A DNA stretch of 10,301 bases from Clostridia bacterium (GTDB lineage: Bacteria; Bacillota; Clostridia; Oscillospirales; Acutalibacteraceae): assembly GCA_900754145.1 (NCBI GenBank), contig CAAEBW010000127.1, positions 1 to 10,301 on the forward strand, written 5' to 3'. The position numbers were made by a program, and so were the translations under genes. The notes beneath the pieces are model-generated. The model saw nothing but the letters and a program-made list of their open reading frames with translations, was not told the DNA's origin and ran no database searches. Below, piece after piece: positions 1 to 7,238 of this stretch; positions within the stretch are counted from its first letter, which is position 1, and the number at the start of each line of letters is the position of its first letter.

Positions 1-341
1 ACGGCGGTATGGAAGCCTTTAAGACAGATGTCAAGGACGAGGGCGACCGCTACGAGTTAGAAGCAGACCTGCCGGGCTTTGATAAAAAGGACATTCACCT
101 TGACATCAACGGCGACACTTTAACCGTCCGTGCCGAAAGACATTCGGAACACGAGGAAAAGGACAAGAAGGGCAAATATGTACGCTGTGAGCGCTCCTAT
201 GGCTCATACAGCCGTGACTTTGATTTGTCAGGCGTAAAGGCGGATGAAATCAAGGCGAAATACGAAAACGGCGTTCTGAAGCTAACAATGCCTAAGAAGA
301 CCGAAGCTCTTCCCGAATCAAAACATTTGGAAATCGAATAA
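1..341 (+). CDS. Hsp20/alpha-crystallin small heat-shock protein, 5' partial
   Basis: This is the C-terminal 112 or so residues of a small heat-shock protein, an ATP-independent holdase that binds unfolding proteins in the cytoplasm. The reading frame is open to the window edge (two Gly codons precede the first visible Met at position 9), and Hsp20 proteins usually have about 140-150 residues, so the N-terminal arm is missing because the window starts there; the Met at 9 is probably internal. Visible landmarks are the alpha-crystallin domain with YELEADLPGFDKKDI, the charged loop HEEKDKKGKYVRCERSYGS, and the signature ENGVLKLTMPKK near the end of the domain. The tail LEIE resembles the I/L-x-I motif that docks onto a neighbouring subunit. 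A terminator follows the stop codon directly, so this is the last gene of its transcript. Confidence 0.93.
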   Translation, partial: GGMEAFKTDVKDEGDRYELEADLPGFDKKDIHLDINGDTLTVRAERHSEHEEKDKKGKYVRCERSYGSYSRDFDLSGVKADEIKAKYENGVLKLTMPKKTEALPESKHLEIE

Positions 342-346
342 TAAAT

Positions 347-382
347 ATGGGGCTGTCGAGTTAAGACAACCCCATTTTTTTT
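347..382 (+). terminator. Rho-independent terminator of the hsp20 gene
   Basis: Eleven-base arms at 347-357 (ATGGGGCTGTC) and 365-375 (GACAACCCCAT) pair with one C/A mismatch around a 7-nt loop and run into eight T residues at 375-382. It begins 6 bases after the hsp20 stop codon. Confidence 0.9.
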
Positions 383-410
383 GTCTTTTTAAGTTTTATT
401 CCGTTTGACC

Positions 411-450
411 TTGAAAAATCAACCGATAAATGCTATATTTATAATGTGAT
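411..450 (+). promoter_or_regulatory. Promoter of the tetR-family gene with possible operator
   Basis: A -35 TTGAAA at 411-416 is 17 bp from TATATT at 434-439, which is preceded by TGC (extended -10). A second -10-like TATAAT lies at 440-445 but has no well-spaced -35. An inverted repeat ATAAAT/ATTTAT (426-431 and 437-442, 5-bp spacer) covers the -10. The 11-mer TATAATGTGAT at 440-450 recurs in the promoter of the downstream operon. Autoregulation by the TetR protein is inferred, not shown. A Shine-Dalgarno AGAGGTG at 463-469 serves the ATG at 474. Confidence 0.7.
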
Positions 451-473
451 ATTTTTTTCAACAGAGGTGTTTT

Positions 474-1043
474 ATGTCACAGTTTACGAAAAAGGCGATT
501 ATCGACGCGTTTGTGGAGCTTATATCCGAGCGGCAGTTAAGTAAAATCACGGTTAAGGACATTGTTACGCGTTGCGGGGTCAACCGCAACACCTTTTATT
601 ACTATTTTGAGGATATTTACGCCCTTATTGACGAGCTGTTTCAGCTTGAAACCGAAAAGGTCATAGGCAATGAGGAGGACTATCAGAGCTGGCAGGAGGC
701 GTTTTACAAGGCGATAGATTTTGTATATAAGAATAAACAGGGGGTTTATCATTTATATAAATCAATAAGCCGCGAACAGGTGGAAAACTATTTAAACCGC
801 GTTTCCTATAATAATGTTCTCGCCTTCGCAAAGCGGGAAACCGACGATTTATCGGTGGACGGGGAGGATGTTGAGCTTATCGCGAGTTTTTACGCCCACG
901 CGCTTACGGGGCTTGTGCTTGATTGGCTGGGAGACGGTATGCGGGGCAACCCTCAGGAATACATAGAACGGTTAGGCGTGCTTTTGGACGGTAATATCCG
1001 CCATTGCTTTTTAAAAAACAGACAAACCGATAAAGATGTCTGA
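474..1043 (+). CDS. TetR/AcrR-family transcriptional regulator
   Basis: A 189-residue protein of the size usual for TetR-family repressors, which bind DNA as dimers and release it on binding a ligand. The N-terminal DNA-binding domain is clear: helix 1 at about 5-19, then the helix-turn-helix at about 25-45 with ITVKDIVTRCGVNRNTFYYYF, including the family signature T-x-Y-x-Y-F. Residues from about 60 to 189 form an all-helical ligand-binding/dimerisation domain, with the hydrophobic stretch ALTGLVLDWLGDGM near 142-156 as in DhaS-like members; the ligand cannot be predicted. It has its own promoter and its own terminator, so it is transcribed separately from the DUF308-MMPL-heptad genes just downstream. 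That position and a shared 11-bp promoter motif make those genes its likely target. The start is supported by AGAGGTG located 4 bases upstream. Confidence 0.92.
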   Translation: MSQFTKKAIIDAFVELISERQLSKITVKDIVTRCGVNRNTFYYYFEDIYALIDELFQLETEKVIGNEEDYQSWQEAFYKAIDFVYKNKQGVYHLYKSISREQVENYLNRVSYNNVLAFAKRETDDLSVDGEDVELIASFYAHALTGLVLDWLGDGMRGNPQEYIERLGVLLDGNIRHCFLKNRQTDKDV

Positions 1044-1059
1044 AAATGTAACAGTTAAG

Positions 1060-1095
1060 GACTTATGTGTGAATTTCGCACATAGGTCTTTTTTT
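1060..1095 (+). terminator. Rho-independent terminator after the tetR-family gene
   Basis: Twelve-base arms at 1060-1071 (GACTTATGTGTG) and 1077-1088 (CGCACATAGGTC) pair completely if G-U pairs are allowed, with an AATTT loop, and are followed by seven T residues (1089-1095). It separates the regulator from the operon behind it. Confidence 0.88.
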
Positions 1096-1100
1096 GTCGG

Positions 1101-1133
1101 TGGAAAAGGGCTTTTGTGTGACTATAATGTGAT
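1101..1133 (+). promoter_or_regulatory. Promoter of the DUF308-MMPL-heptad operon
   Basis: A perfect -10 TATAAT at 1123-1128 sits 16 bp after a weak -35 TGGAAA at 1101-1106. The 11-mer TATAATGTGAT (1123-1133) is identical to 440-450 in the regulator's promoter. A weak TGAC/GTCA inverted repeat (1119-1122 and 1135-1138) flanks the -10. The weak -35 would fit an activated or repressed promoter, but that is inference. Confidence 0.65.
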
Positions 1134-1150
1134 TGTCAGGAGTGAGGAAA

Positions 1151-1699
1151 ATGAAAAGTATAAGAGAGGCAAAATGGTTTTATATAATCTGCTCTGTGCT
1201 TACAGCGGCGGCGGGAATATACATTATTATCCGTCCCCACAGCTCGGCAATATTCCTTTGCAGGCTGATGGGCGTGCTTGCGGTTATCTGCGGCGCGGCA
1301 AAGATATTCGGCTATATATCCTACGATATTTATAACCTTGCGTTTCAGTTTGATTTATCGCTTGGTATATTTGCGATTATCGCAGGACTTGTAATGCTTT
1401 TAAGGTCGGAGCATGTTATCGCCTTTTTACCCGTGCTTATCGGGATTTTTATTTTGGTGGACGGAGTGTTTAAGCTTCAAACCGCTGTTGACGCATACCG
1501 TTTCGGGCTGTCGGGCTGGTGGCTTATTCTTATAGGCTCTGTTATCTGCGCAATACTCGGAATACTGCTTATAACAGATCCCTTCTACGGGAGCGAAGCG
1601 CTGACGGTACTTGTGGGCATAGGCATAGCGGCGGACGGAATACAAAATCTTTTTAACGCCGCATATACCGTAAAAATAATCAAAAATAAAAAGCTTTAA
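1151..1699 (+). CDS. DUF308/HdeD-like six-helix membrane protein
   Basis: A 182-residue, very hydrophobic protein with six predicted transmembrane helices at about 9-28, 33-55, 65-84, 88-108, 122-142 and 148-170. This matches the HdeD/DUF308 family, which is built from two-helix repeats; here the recurring pattern G-V/I-x-x-x-x-x-G or D-G at helix ends is visible (IGIFILVDGVFKLQ and VGIGIAADGIQNLF). E. coli HdeD is linked to acid resistance, but the biochemical role of the family is unknown. The ATG at 1151 is preferred because AGGAGTGAGG lies just upstream; a longer form from TTG at 1133 would start before this ribosome-binding site. It is the first gene of an apparent operon, 13 bp ahead of the MMPL transporter, so it may assist that transporter or share its regulation. 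Confidence 0.85.
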   Translation: MKSIREAKWFYIICSVLTAAAGIYIIIRPHSSAIFLCRLMGVLAVICGAAKIFGYISYDIYNLAFQFDLSLGIFAIIAGLVMLLRSEHVIAFLPVLIGIFILVDGVFKLQTAVDAYRFGLSGWWLILIGSVICAILGILLITDPFYGSEALTVLVGIGIAADGIQNLFNAAYTVKIIKNKKL

Positions 1700-1712
1700 C
1701 GAAAAGGGGATT

Positions 1713-3806
1713 ATGATGATTAAACTTTCAAAGGCGATAGTAAAGCACAGGTCGCTGATTTTAATTATCGCGGCGGTACTGATTATCCCGTCGGTTATCG
1801 GAATGGTAGGCACGCGGATTAATTACGATATGCTAAGTTACCTGCCCGACGATATTGAAACGATAGAGGGTCAGGATATACTGCTTAAGGATTTCGGCAA
1901 GGGCGCCTTTTCCTTTGTAATAGTGGACGGTATGGAGGATAAGGACATATCTAAGCTTAGGGGTAAGCTCGAAAAAATCGACAATGTAGACAGCGTTATC
2001 TGGTACGACAGTCTTATGGATATTTCGGTTCCTAAAGAGGTTTTACCCGACGAGATATACAACGCCTTTAACTCGGGAGATTCCACGGTTATGGCGGTAT
2101 TCTTTAAGACCTCAACCTCGGCGGACGAAACTATGCAGGCGATAAAGGAGATAAGAAAAACCGCGGGCAAGTCCTGCTTTGTAACGGGTATGTCTGCGGT
2201 GGTGACCGACCTTAAAGACCTGTGCGAACACGAAGAGCCGATTTATGTAGGGCTTGCGGTGCTTTTGTGCTGTGCTGCGATGATGCTCTTTATGGATAAC
2301 TGGATTGTTCCTTTTGTTTTCCTTTTAAGCATCGGCTCGGCTATTCTTTTAAACCTCGGCACCAACTACTTTTTGGGCGAGATTTCCTATATCACAAAGG
2401 CGCTCGCGGCGGTGCTTCAGCTTGCGGTCACTATGGACTATTCAATATTCCTGTGGCACAGCTACGAGGAGCAAAAAGCGCGCTATTCGGATGACAAACA
2501 GCGGGCTATGGCGCACGCGATAAAGGCGACTATAAGCTCGGTCTTCGGAAGCTCCGTTACTACAATAGCCGGCTTTATCGCCCTCTGCTTTATGAGCTAT
2601 ACTTTAGGGCTTGACTTAGGCGTTGTAATGGCTAAGGGTGTGCTTTTAGGTCTTATAGGCTGTATAACAACCTTGCCCGCGCTGATACTTGTTTTCGATA
2701 AGCTGCTTGAAAAAACAATGCACAAGCCGCTTATGCCGCCGCTTAACGCTCTTACAGGCTTTGTCGTAAAGCGTTCGTGGATATTTATTCTTGTCTTTGC
2801 TCTGCTCGTTGTTCCCGCCTCTGTTTGCTACAACAGGGCGAACAAGGAGGTATATTACGATATGACGCAGTCTATCCCCGACGATATGGAATGCGCCATA
2901 GCAAATTCAAAGCTAAAGGATGAATTTGCGGTCGGCTCAACACATATGCTCCTTGTCTCGGCTGATACGGACGGCAAGAGCATACGAAATATGATGTCCG
3001 AAATGGAGAAGACCGACGGCGTAAAGTATGTTTTAGGGGTTGAGTCGGTTGTCGGCAGTCTGATACCCGAGGAAGTAATACCCGACTCTGTGAAAAATAT
3101 ACTGCAAAGCGAAAACTGGAAGCTGTATATCATCAATTCGGAATATACGACGGCAAGCGATGAGGTAAACGCTCAAATATCAGAGCTAAATAAAATACTC
3201 AAGAAATATGACGAGTCAGGTATGCTTATCGGCGAAGCGCCCTGCACTAAGGATATGATTGATATTACAAATCACGATTTTCAGGTTGTAAACGCCATAT
3301 CTATAGCGGCTATATTTATTATAATTGCCATAGTTTTAAAGAGCGTATCCCTGCCGATAATTTTGGTCGCGGTAATAGAGCTTGCAATCTTTATAAACTT
3401 AGGAATACCGCATCTTACAGGCACTTCGATGCCCTTTATCGCGCCTATATGCATAAGCACTATTCAGTTAGGCTCTACCGTCGATTACGCGATTCTTATG
3501 ACCACACGCTATAAGAGAGAGCGTTCCCACGGCGAGGATAAGCGTTCGTCTGTAGCAACGGCGCTTAAAACCTCGATACCGTCTATTACGGTAAGCGCGT
3601 TAGGATTTTTCGCGGCGACCTTCGGAGTGGCGGTTTATTCCGATGTTGATTTAATAAGCTCGCTGTGCAACCTTATGGCAAGGGGAGCTATTATAAGTAT
3701 GTTTTGCGTAATATTCATTTTACCCGCAATGTTTATGCTTTTCGATAAGGTCATTTGCGCTACAAGCATTGGCTTTAAACCCAAAAATAACGGAGGTAAT
3801 CTTTAA
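1713..3806 (+). CDS. MMPL/RND-superfamily membrane transporter
   Basis: A 697-residue transporter with the duplicated RND layout: a first helix (about 14-33), a large extracytoplasmic loop (about 34-170), five helices (about 176-330), then helix 7 (about 353-372), a second extracytoplasmic loop (about 373-525) and five final helices (about 527-680). The paired Asp-Tyr of MMPL proteins, part of the proton relay, occurs in both halves: D242-Y243 in TMDYSIFL and D591-Y592 in TVDYAILM. Both halves also keep the S-x-x-T-T/V-x-x-x-G-F segment after it (SSVTTIAGFIALCF, SITVSALGFFAA). Such proteins export lipids, siderophores or drugs by proton exchange; the substrate here is unknown. Two ATGs are in tandem at 1713 and 1716; AAGGGGA (1704-1710) is better spaced for the second. 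The stop codon directly abuts the next start, indicating coupling with the heptad-repeat partner. Confidence 0.93.
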   Translation: MMIKLSKAIVKHRSLILIIAAVLIIPSVIGMVGTRINYDMLSYLPDDIETIEGQDILLKDFGKGAFSFVIVDGMEDKDISKLRGKLEKIDNVDSVIWYDSLMDISVPKEVLPDEIYNAFNSGDSTVMAVFFKTSTSADETMQAIKEIRKTAGKSCFVTGMSAVVTDLKDLCEHEEPIYVGLAVLLCCAAMMLFMDNWIVPFVFLLSIGSAILLNLGTNYFLGEISYITKALAAVLQLAVTMDYSIFLWHSYEEQKARYSDDKQRAMAHAIKATISSVFGSSVTTIAGFIALCFMSYTLGLDLGVVMAKGVLLGLIGCITTLPALILVFDKLLEKTMHKPLMPPLNALTGFVVKRSWIFILVFALLVVPASVCYNRANKEVYYDMTQSIPDDMECAIANSKLKDEFAVGSTHMLLVSADTDGKSIRNMMSEMEKTDGVKYVLGVESVVGSLIPEEVIPDSVKNILQSENWKLYIINSEYTTASDEVNAQISELNKILKKYDESGMLIGEAPCTKDMIDITNHDFQVVNAISIAAIFIIIAIVLKSVSLPIILVAVIELAIFINLGIPHLTGTSMPFIAPICISTIQLGSTVDYAILMTTRYKRERSHGEDKRSSVATALKTSIPSITVSALGFFAATFGVAVYSDVDLISSLCNLMARGAIISMFCVIFILPAMFMLFDKVICATSIGFKPKNNGGNL

Positions 3807-5693
3807 ATGAAAACGGGAAAAAAGGATTTAATTAAGGTAATAGCGGTCGCCGCCGCGGGAGTTATAGCGGGAACGGGCGTTACCGCCGCCGCATTCGGCA
3901 CAGCAAATAAGACAGAGGATACTGAAAACACCTCCGCCGCCTCATCGCAAGCTGCAGAAACAACCGAGCAAAAAAAGCCTTCAAAGGACGAGACTGTGTA
4001 TGTACTCGCAAACGCTGACGGCTCGGTTAAGAAAATAATAGTAAGCGACTGGATTAAGAATAACGGCGGGAAAACCGTTAGTGACAAAACCGAGCTTTCC
4101 GACATTAAAAATGTAAAGGGCGACGAATCCTATGTGATGGATACCGACAATATGCGAGAATGGAATGCGGACGGAAAGGACATTTATTATCAGGGTACAA
4201 TAAGCAAGACTCTGCCCGTTGACATTAAGGTCAGCTATGAGCTTGACGGCAAGCCGGTTTCCGCCGAGTCGCTTGCGGGCAAGAGCGGTAAGGTGACAAT
4301 CCGTTTCGATTATACCAACAATCAGTACAAGAATGTGAGCATTGACGGAAAAAATACTAAAATTTATGTGCCGTTTGTAATGCTTACGGGACTTTTACTT
4401 GATAACGATATTTTCACAAATGTTGAAATTTCAAACGGAAAAATAATTAACGACGGTGACCGCATTATTGCCGTAGGCTTTGCACTACCCGGTATGCAGG
4501 AAAACCTTAATTTAAGCCGCGATAAGGTTGATATTCCCGATTTTGTTGAGATTACCGCCGATGTTAATAATTTTGCCCTCAGCAATACGCTTACCGTTGC
4601 GGCAAACAGCATTATAAGCGACCTTGATGTTTCAAAGCTTGACAGTGCGGACGACCTGCAGGCCTCTTTGACCGAGCTTTCGTCAGCTATGTCAAAGCTG
4701 CTGGACGGTTCCTCCGAACTTTACGGCGGTTTAAGCGAGTTGCTCCTTAAATCAAATGAGCTGATATCGGGTGTTGATAAGCTTGCAAACGGCGCAAGCG
4801 CGCTTTCAGACGGTGCATCAGCTCTGTCGGCGGGACTTTCAGAGCTTGTCTCCAACAACGATACTCTAAACGCGGGTGCGAAGCAGGTCTTTGATACTCT
4901 GCTTTCTACCGTTTCGCAGAAGCTTAAGGATAACGGAATCACCGTAGATACCCTTACGGTCGAAAATTATAAAACGGTTATAGGCGGTCTGCTTGAAAAT
5001 CCGACCGATTCGCAAAAGGCGGAGCTTATAAATATTGCCGACGCCGCGCTTAACGCCAAGCTTTCCGCAATCGGAGTTCCGCAAGATTATTACGGGGCTG
5101 TAAAGGTGCTTTTGGCAACCAAATTAAGCTCCGGCGAGACGCAGGAGAGCGCTATGGCGGAAATCGCCGCAATGCTTCAAAACATAAGCGACCTGCAGAA
5201 CCAGAAGGCGTACGCCGAAAGCGAAGACGGCAAGCAGATAATAAATGCTTTTTGCCTTAAATTGGCAAATCAGACCCTTGAGCCCACCGTAAAAGAGGCT
5301 GTGGCTCAGCTTGATAGCTACAACGAGTTTTATAAGGGTGTGCTTGCCTACACCGCAGGCACAAAACAGGCGTATGACGGCAGTACGGAGCTTAAGAACG
5401 GCGCTAAAGAGCTTTCAGACGGTGCAAATGCGCTTAAATCGGGCTCGTCACAGCTTGTAGGCGGCGTACAGCAATTAACTGACGGCTCAAAGCGGTTAGC
5501 CGACGGACTTAAGGAATTTAACGAAAAGGGAATAAGCAAGCTTACTTCCCTTGCAGGGGACGATTTGGGCAGTCTTGTTACAAGAATCAAAGCCACTGTC
5601 GAGGTCTCACGCGATTACAAAAGCTTTGCGGGAATAGCCGACGGCACGGACGGCGATGTTAAATTTATTTACCGCACCGATGAAATAAAGTAA
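3807..5693 (+). CDS. Membrane-anchored x-x-x-Leu-x-x-Gly heptad-repeat protein
   Basis: A 628-residue protein with a basic N-terminus and one hydrophobic segment (about 9-31), read as a signal anchor, then a Thr/Ser/Glu-rich linker (32-60). Residues about 61-270 form a beta-rich domain with no known function. Two heptad blocks follow. In block 1 Leu recurs every 7 residues from 298 to 354, with Gly at 301, 308, 322, 329, 336, 343 and 357. In block 2 Gly recurs at every seventh residue from 511 to 567, with Leu from 529 to 564. This is the x-x-x-Leu-x-x-Gly repeat found in YhgE/Pip-like proteins, but the ABC-2-type membrane helices of YhgE are absent and no C-terminal helix is seen. The start follows the MMPL stop with no gap, with GGAGG at 3792-3796. 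It is inferred to be an extracytoplasmic coiled-coil partner of the MMPL transporter. A strong terminator follows. Confidence 0.85.
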   Translation: MKTGKKDLIKVIAVAAAGVIAGTGVTAAAFGTANKTEDTENTSAASSQAAETTEQKKPSKDETVYVLANADGSVKKIIVSDWIKNNGGKTVSDKTELSDIKNVKGDESYVMDTDNMREWNADGKDIYYQGTISKTLPVDIKVSYELDGKPVSAESLAGKSGKVTIRFDYTNNQYKNVSIDGKNTKIYVPFVMLTGLLLDNDIFTNVEISNGKIINDGDRIIAVGFALPGMQENLNLSRDKVDIPDFVEITADVNNFALSNTLTVAANSIISDLDVSKLDSADDLQASLTELSSAMSKLLDGSSELYGGLSELLLKSNELISGVDKLANGASALSDGASALSAGLSELVSNNDTLNAGAKQVFDTLLSTVSQKLKDNGITVDTLTVENYKTVIGGLLENPTDSQKAELINIADAALNAKLSAIGVPQDYYGAVKVLLATKLSSGETQESAMAEIAAMLQNISDLQNQKAYAESEDGKQIINAFCLKLANQTLEPTVKEAVAQLDSYNEFYKGVLAYTAGTKQAYDGSTELKNGAKELSDGANALKSGSSQLVGGVQQLTDGSKRLADGLKEFNEKGISKLTSLAGDDLGSLVTRIKATVEVSRDYKSFAGIADGTDGDVKFIYRTDEIK

Positions 5694-5818
5694 TTCTTAC
5701 CGACAGAAACCGATTAAATATTATACTTTTATTCGGATAATAAACAGAGGGGTTAAAACGAGTCCAAAATTTATCTTGTCCTGCGAATCAGCAGTAGATA
5801 TTCCATTATAAAGCATAG

Positions 5819-5880
5819 TAATACCCACCGAAAAAGGTCAGCTTTTTTCTCTGCCTTAATCGGTGGGTATTTTTTGTTTT
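5819..5880 (+). terminator. Strong terminator of the transporter operon
   Basis: A perfect 12-bp stem, AATACCCACCGA (5820-5831) with TCGGTGGGTATT (5860-5871), encloses an inner stem (AAGGTCAG with CTGCCTT, one bulge) and runs into TTTTTGTTTT. The 125 bases between the heptad gene stop and this hairpin (5694-5818) contain no ORF or RNA that I can recognise. Confidence 0.9.
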
Positions 5881-5945
5881 AATATTTTAGTCCTTAAGCC
5901 GGATAGTGATATGTTGTGTATGTATCCTATTCGGTTTGGTTTACA

Positions 5946-5970
5946 GAGCCTCATACGGCTCGGAAAGGAA
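5946..5970 (+). promoter_or_regulatory. Small hairpin and Shine-Dalgarno ahead of the recombinase
   Basis: GAGCC (5946-5950) and GGCTC (5957-5961) form a 5-bp stem that ends directly at GGAAAGGAA (5962-5970), the ribosome-binding site that fixes the recombinase start at ATG 5980. No convincing promoter was found between the terminator at 5880 and this site. Confidence 0.45.
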
Positions 5971-5979
5971 CAAAGAATT

Positions 5980-6582
5980 ATGAAATCAACCGAAAATACA
6001 AACCCATTAATTACTGCGCTCTATTGCCGTCTGTCCCAAGAGGATATGCTGCAGGGTGAGTCAAACTCCATAACCAATCAACGGCTTATGTTGCAAACCT
6101 ACGCAGACGAACACGGCTTTCGCAACTGTCAATTTTATGTAGATGACGGATACTCCGGTGCCAACTTCAATCGTCCCGCTTACAAGCAGATGATGCAGGA
6201 TATTGAATGCGGTGGGGTAGGAACGGTCATCGTTAAGGTTCAGTCAAGGCTCGGCAGAGATTATCTTCAAACCGGAATGCTGATGGAGATCATTTTTCCG
6301 CAATACGATGTGCGCTTCATTGCCGTGAATGACGGCGTGGACAGTGAAAACGGCATCGGCGATTTCTCCGGGATCAAAAATTATTTCAATGATTTTTATG
6401 CCCGTGACACCAGCCGAAAGATACGTGCTGTTTTGAAAGCCAAAGGTGAACGGGGTGAAAGAGTCGGAAGCACTGTACCGTATGGGTATATGAAATCGCC
6501 GGACGACCCGAAATTGTATATCCCCGACCCGCAGGCGGCACCTGAAGAATTGCAAAACCTGCTGACAGCACAAACCGCATAA
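5980..6582 (+). CDS. Large serine recombinase, truncated to its catalytic domain
   Basis: A 200-residue remnant of a TnpX/TndX-type large serine recombinase, enzymes of about 500 or more residues that integrate and excise mobile elements through a covalent serine-DNA intermediate. The resolvase domain is well preserved: catalytic Ser19 in YCRLSQED, GESNSI at 26-31, DDGYSG at 55-60, the arginine motif SRLGRD (89-94), and the linker-helix signature ARDTSRKIRAVLKAKG (141-156). The domain that should follow begins with TVPYGYMK (165-172) but the frame stops about 28 residues later with the tail ELQNLLTAQTA, so the recombinase DNA-binding and zinc-ribbon domains are absent. The ATG at 5980 has GGAAAGGAA 9 bases upstream; open frame continues back to 5863 without a ribosome-binding site. 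It is probably the scar of a decayed or excised element and inactive alone. Confidence 0.85.
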   Translation: MKSTENTNPLITALYCRLSQEDMLQGESNSITNQRLMLQTYADEHGFRNCQFYVDDGYSGANFNRPAYKQMMQDIECGGVGTVIVKVQSRLGRDYLQTGMLMEIIFPQYDVRFIAVNDGVDSENGIGDFSGIKNYFNDFYARDTSRKIRAVLKAKGERGERVGSTVPYGYMKSPDDPKLYIPDPQAAPEELQNLLTAQTA

Positions 6583-6599
6583 AAACCGCAAAAAAGCAG

Positions 6600-6628
6600 T
6601 AACCGGAAGGCTCAACACCTTCCGGTTA
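6600..6628. repeat. Perfect 11-bp inverted repeat after the recombinase remnant
   Basis: TAACCGGAAGG (6600-6610) and CCTTCCGGTTA (6618-6628) flank a 7-nt loop. On the plus strand no T run follows. On the minus strand it is followed by CTG then TTTTTT and a further TTTTT, so it could stop leftward transcription from the S23 cassette. It might instead be a leftover of the mobile element. The rest of 6583-6747 holds nothing recognisable. Confidence 0.55.
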
Positions 6629-6747
6629 CATACCGCCCTCAATTCTTCGTTAAGAACATCACGGATATGAGAACGGATTTTCGTTTGTCATTCATGTCCG
6701 AAAAAGAACTGGTCAGAAAACCTGATTTTCTATTGAAATTACTCTTC

Positions 6748-6876
6748 TTACTCTTTAATATGGCCAGAAAAGCCAAAATCATATTTATCCATAATCTCAT
6801 TAAACATTTTACAAAATTGTTGTAAGGTCATATCATCAGGAATGTTAATTACACCATTAATTTTTAATTCTTTCAT
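6748..6876 (-). CDS. Small 42-residue protein coupled to the S23-like gene
   Basis: A short leftward ORF of 42 residues that begins MKELKINGVINIPDDMT and ends GFSGHIKE. I do not recognise a function. The pattern of a short beta strand, the phrase IPDDMT, a helix (about 17-31) and an aromatic/glycine-rich end looks like a folded mini-protein rather than a chance frame; I recall similar small ORFs in Clostridia accessory regions but could not check this. Its Shine-Dalgarno AAGGAG (6885-6890) is formed by the last codons of the four-helix-bundle gene, 8 bases before its ATG, and that gene stops only 2 bases before it, so the two are almost certainly co-translated. A weak hairpin (AGAAAA/TTTTCT, 6715-6731) follows the stop on the same strand. 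Confidence 0.6.
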   Translation of the reverse strand: MKELKINGVINIPDDMTLQQFCKMFNEIMDKYDFGFSGHIKE

Positions 6877-6878
6877 AT

Positions 6879-7238
6879 TTATTTCTCCTTTAGTTTACTT
6901 TTCGCTGTTTTGATTGAAGCAATTAATAATATGCGAATTGTTGCGCAAGTTTTATCAATAGATTTATAGGTTGCTTCATCAATATAGTCCGATTTCAAAA
7001 GCATTTCAAGCCACTTACCTGTTTCGCTTGCTTCCTTAAGTGCAATTTCAAGTTTAGCAATGAAATCGGCACGGCTATGTCCGTATTTGCTTTCTGCGAT
7101 ATTGGCACAGACACTTGTAGCACTTCTACCAATTTGGTTAGAAATTATAGTTTCGTGTTTTGCTATTAATTCTTTTGTTAATTTTAAAACATCAACAGAT
7201 AATTGCATAGATAAATCGGAAAGCTTATCTTCTTTCAT
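6879..7238 (-). CDS. Four-helix-bundle protein, S23/IVP family
   Basis: A 119-residue protein of the family first found inside 23S rRNA intervening sequences (TIGR02436-type), which forms a pentameric four-helix bundle with a basic surface and is related to the Avd protein of diversity-generating retroelements. Family landmarks are helix 1 with SMQLSVDVLKLTKEL (10-24), the helix 2 motif IISNQIGRSATSVCANIAES (31-50), FIAKLEIALKEASETGKWL (59-77) and the C-terminal helix with ATIRILLIASIKTAKSKL. The start at 7238 is fixed by GAGGTG (7245-7250) 6 bases upstream and by a strong promoter at 7264-7292; the open frame running further upstream crosses the hairpin array and is not coding. It has no 23S rRNA, reverse transcriptase or template repeat nearby. 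It heads a two-gene cassette with the 42-residue ORF and lies next to the hairpin array. Confidence 0.88.
   Translation of the reverse strand: MKEDKLSDLSMQLSVDVLKLTKELIAKHETIISNQIGRSATSVCANIAESKYGHSRADFIAKLEIALKEASETGKWLEMLLKSDYIDEATYKSIDKTCATIRILLIASIKTAKSKLKEK

Noticed and set aside
1427..1813. 128-codon minus-strand frame under the DUF308 gene
   Set aside because: It is antisense to a well-supported coding sequence, crosses an intergenic junction, and lacks a ribosome-binding site.
5820..5871. The TACCCACCG inverted repeat as a recombinase attachment site or riboswitch
   Set aside because: A long perfect stem followed by a T run at the end of an operon is explained by a terminator; no second copy was seen.
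6244..6642. 132-codon minus-strand frame under the recombinase
   Set aside because: It is antisense to conserved recombinase motifs and has no family features of its own.
6879..7238. 23S rRNA intervening sequence
   Set aside because: No 23S rRNA sequence flanks the gene; it is bounded by non-coding DNA and a tRNA operon terminator.
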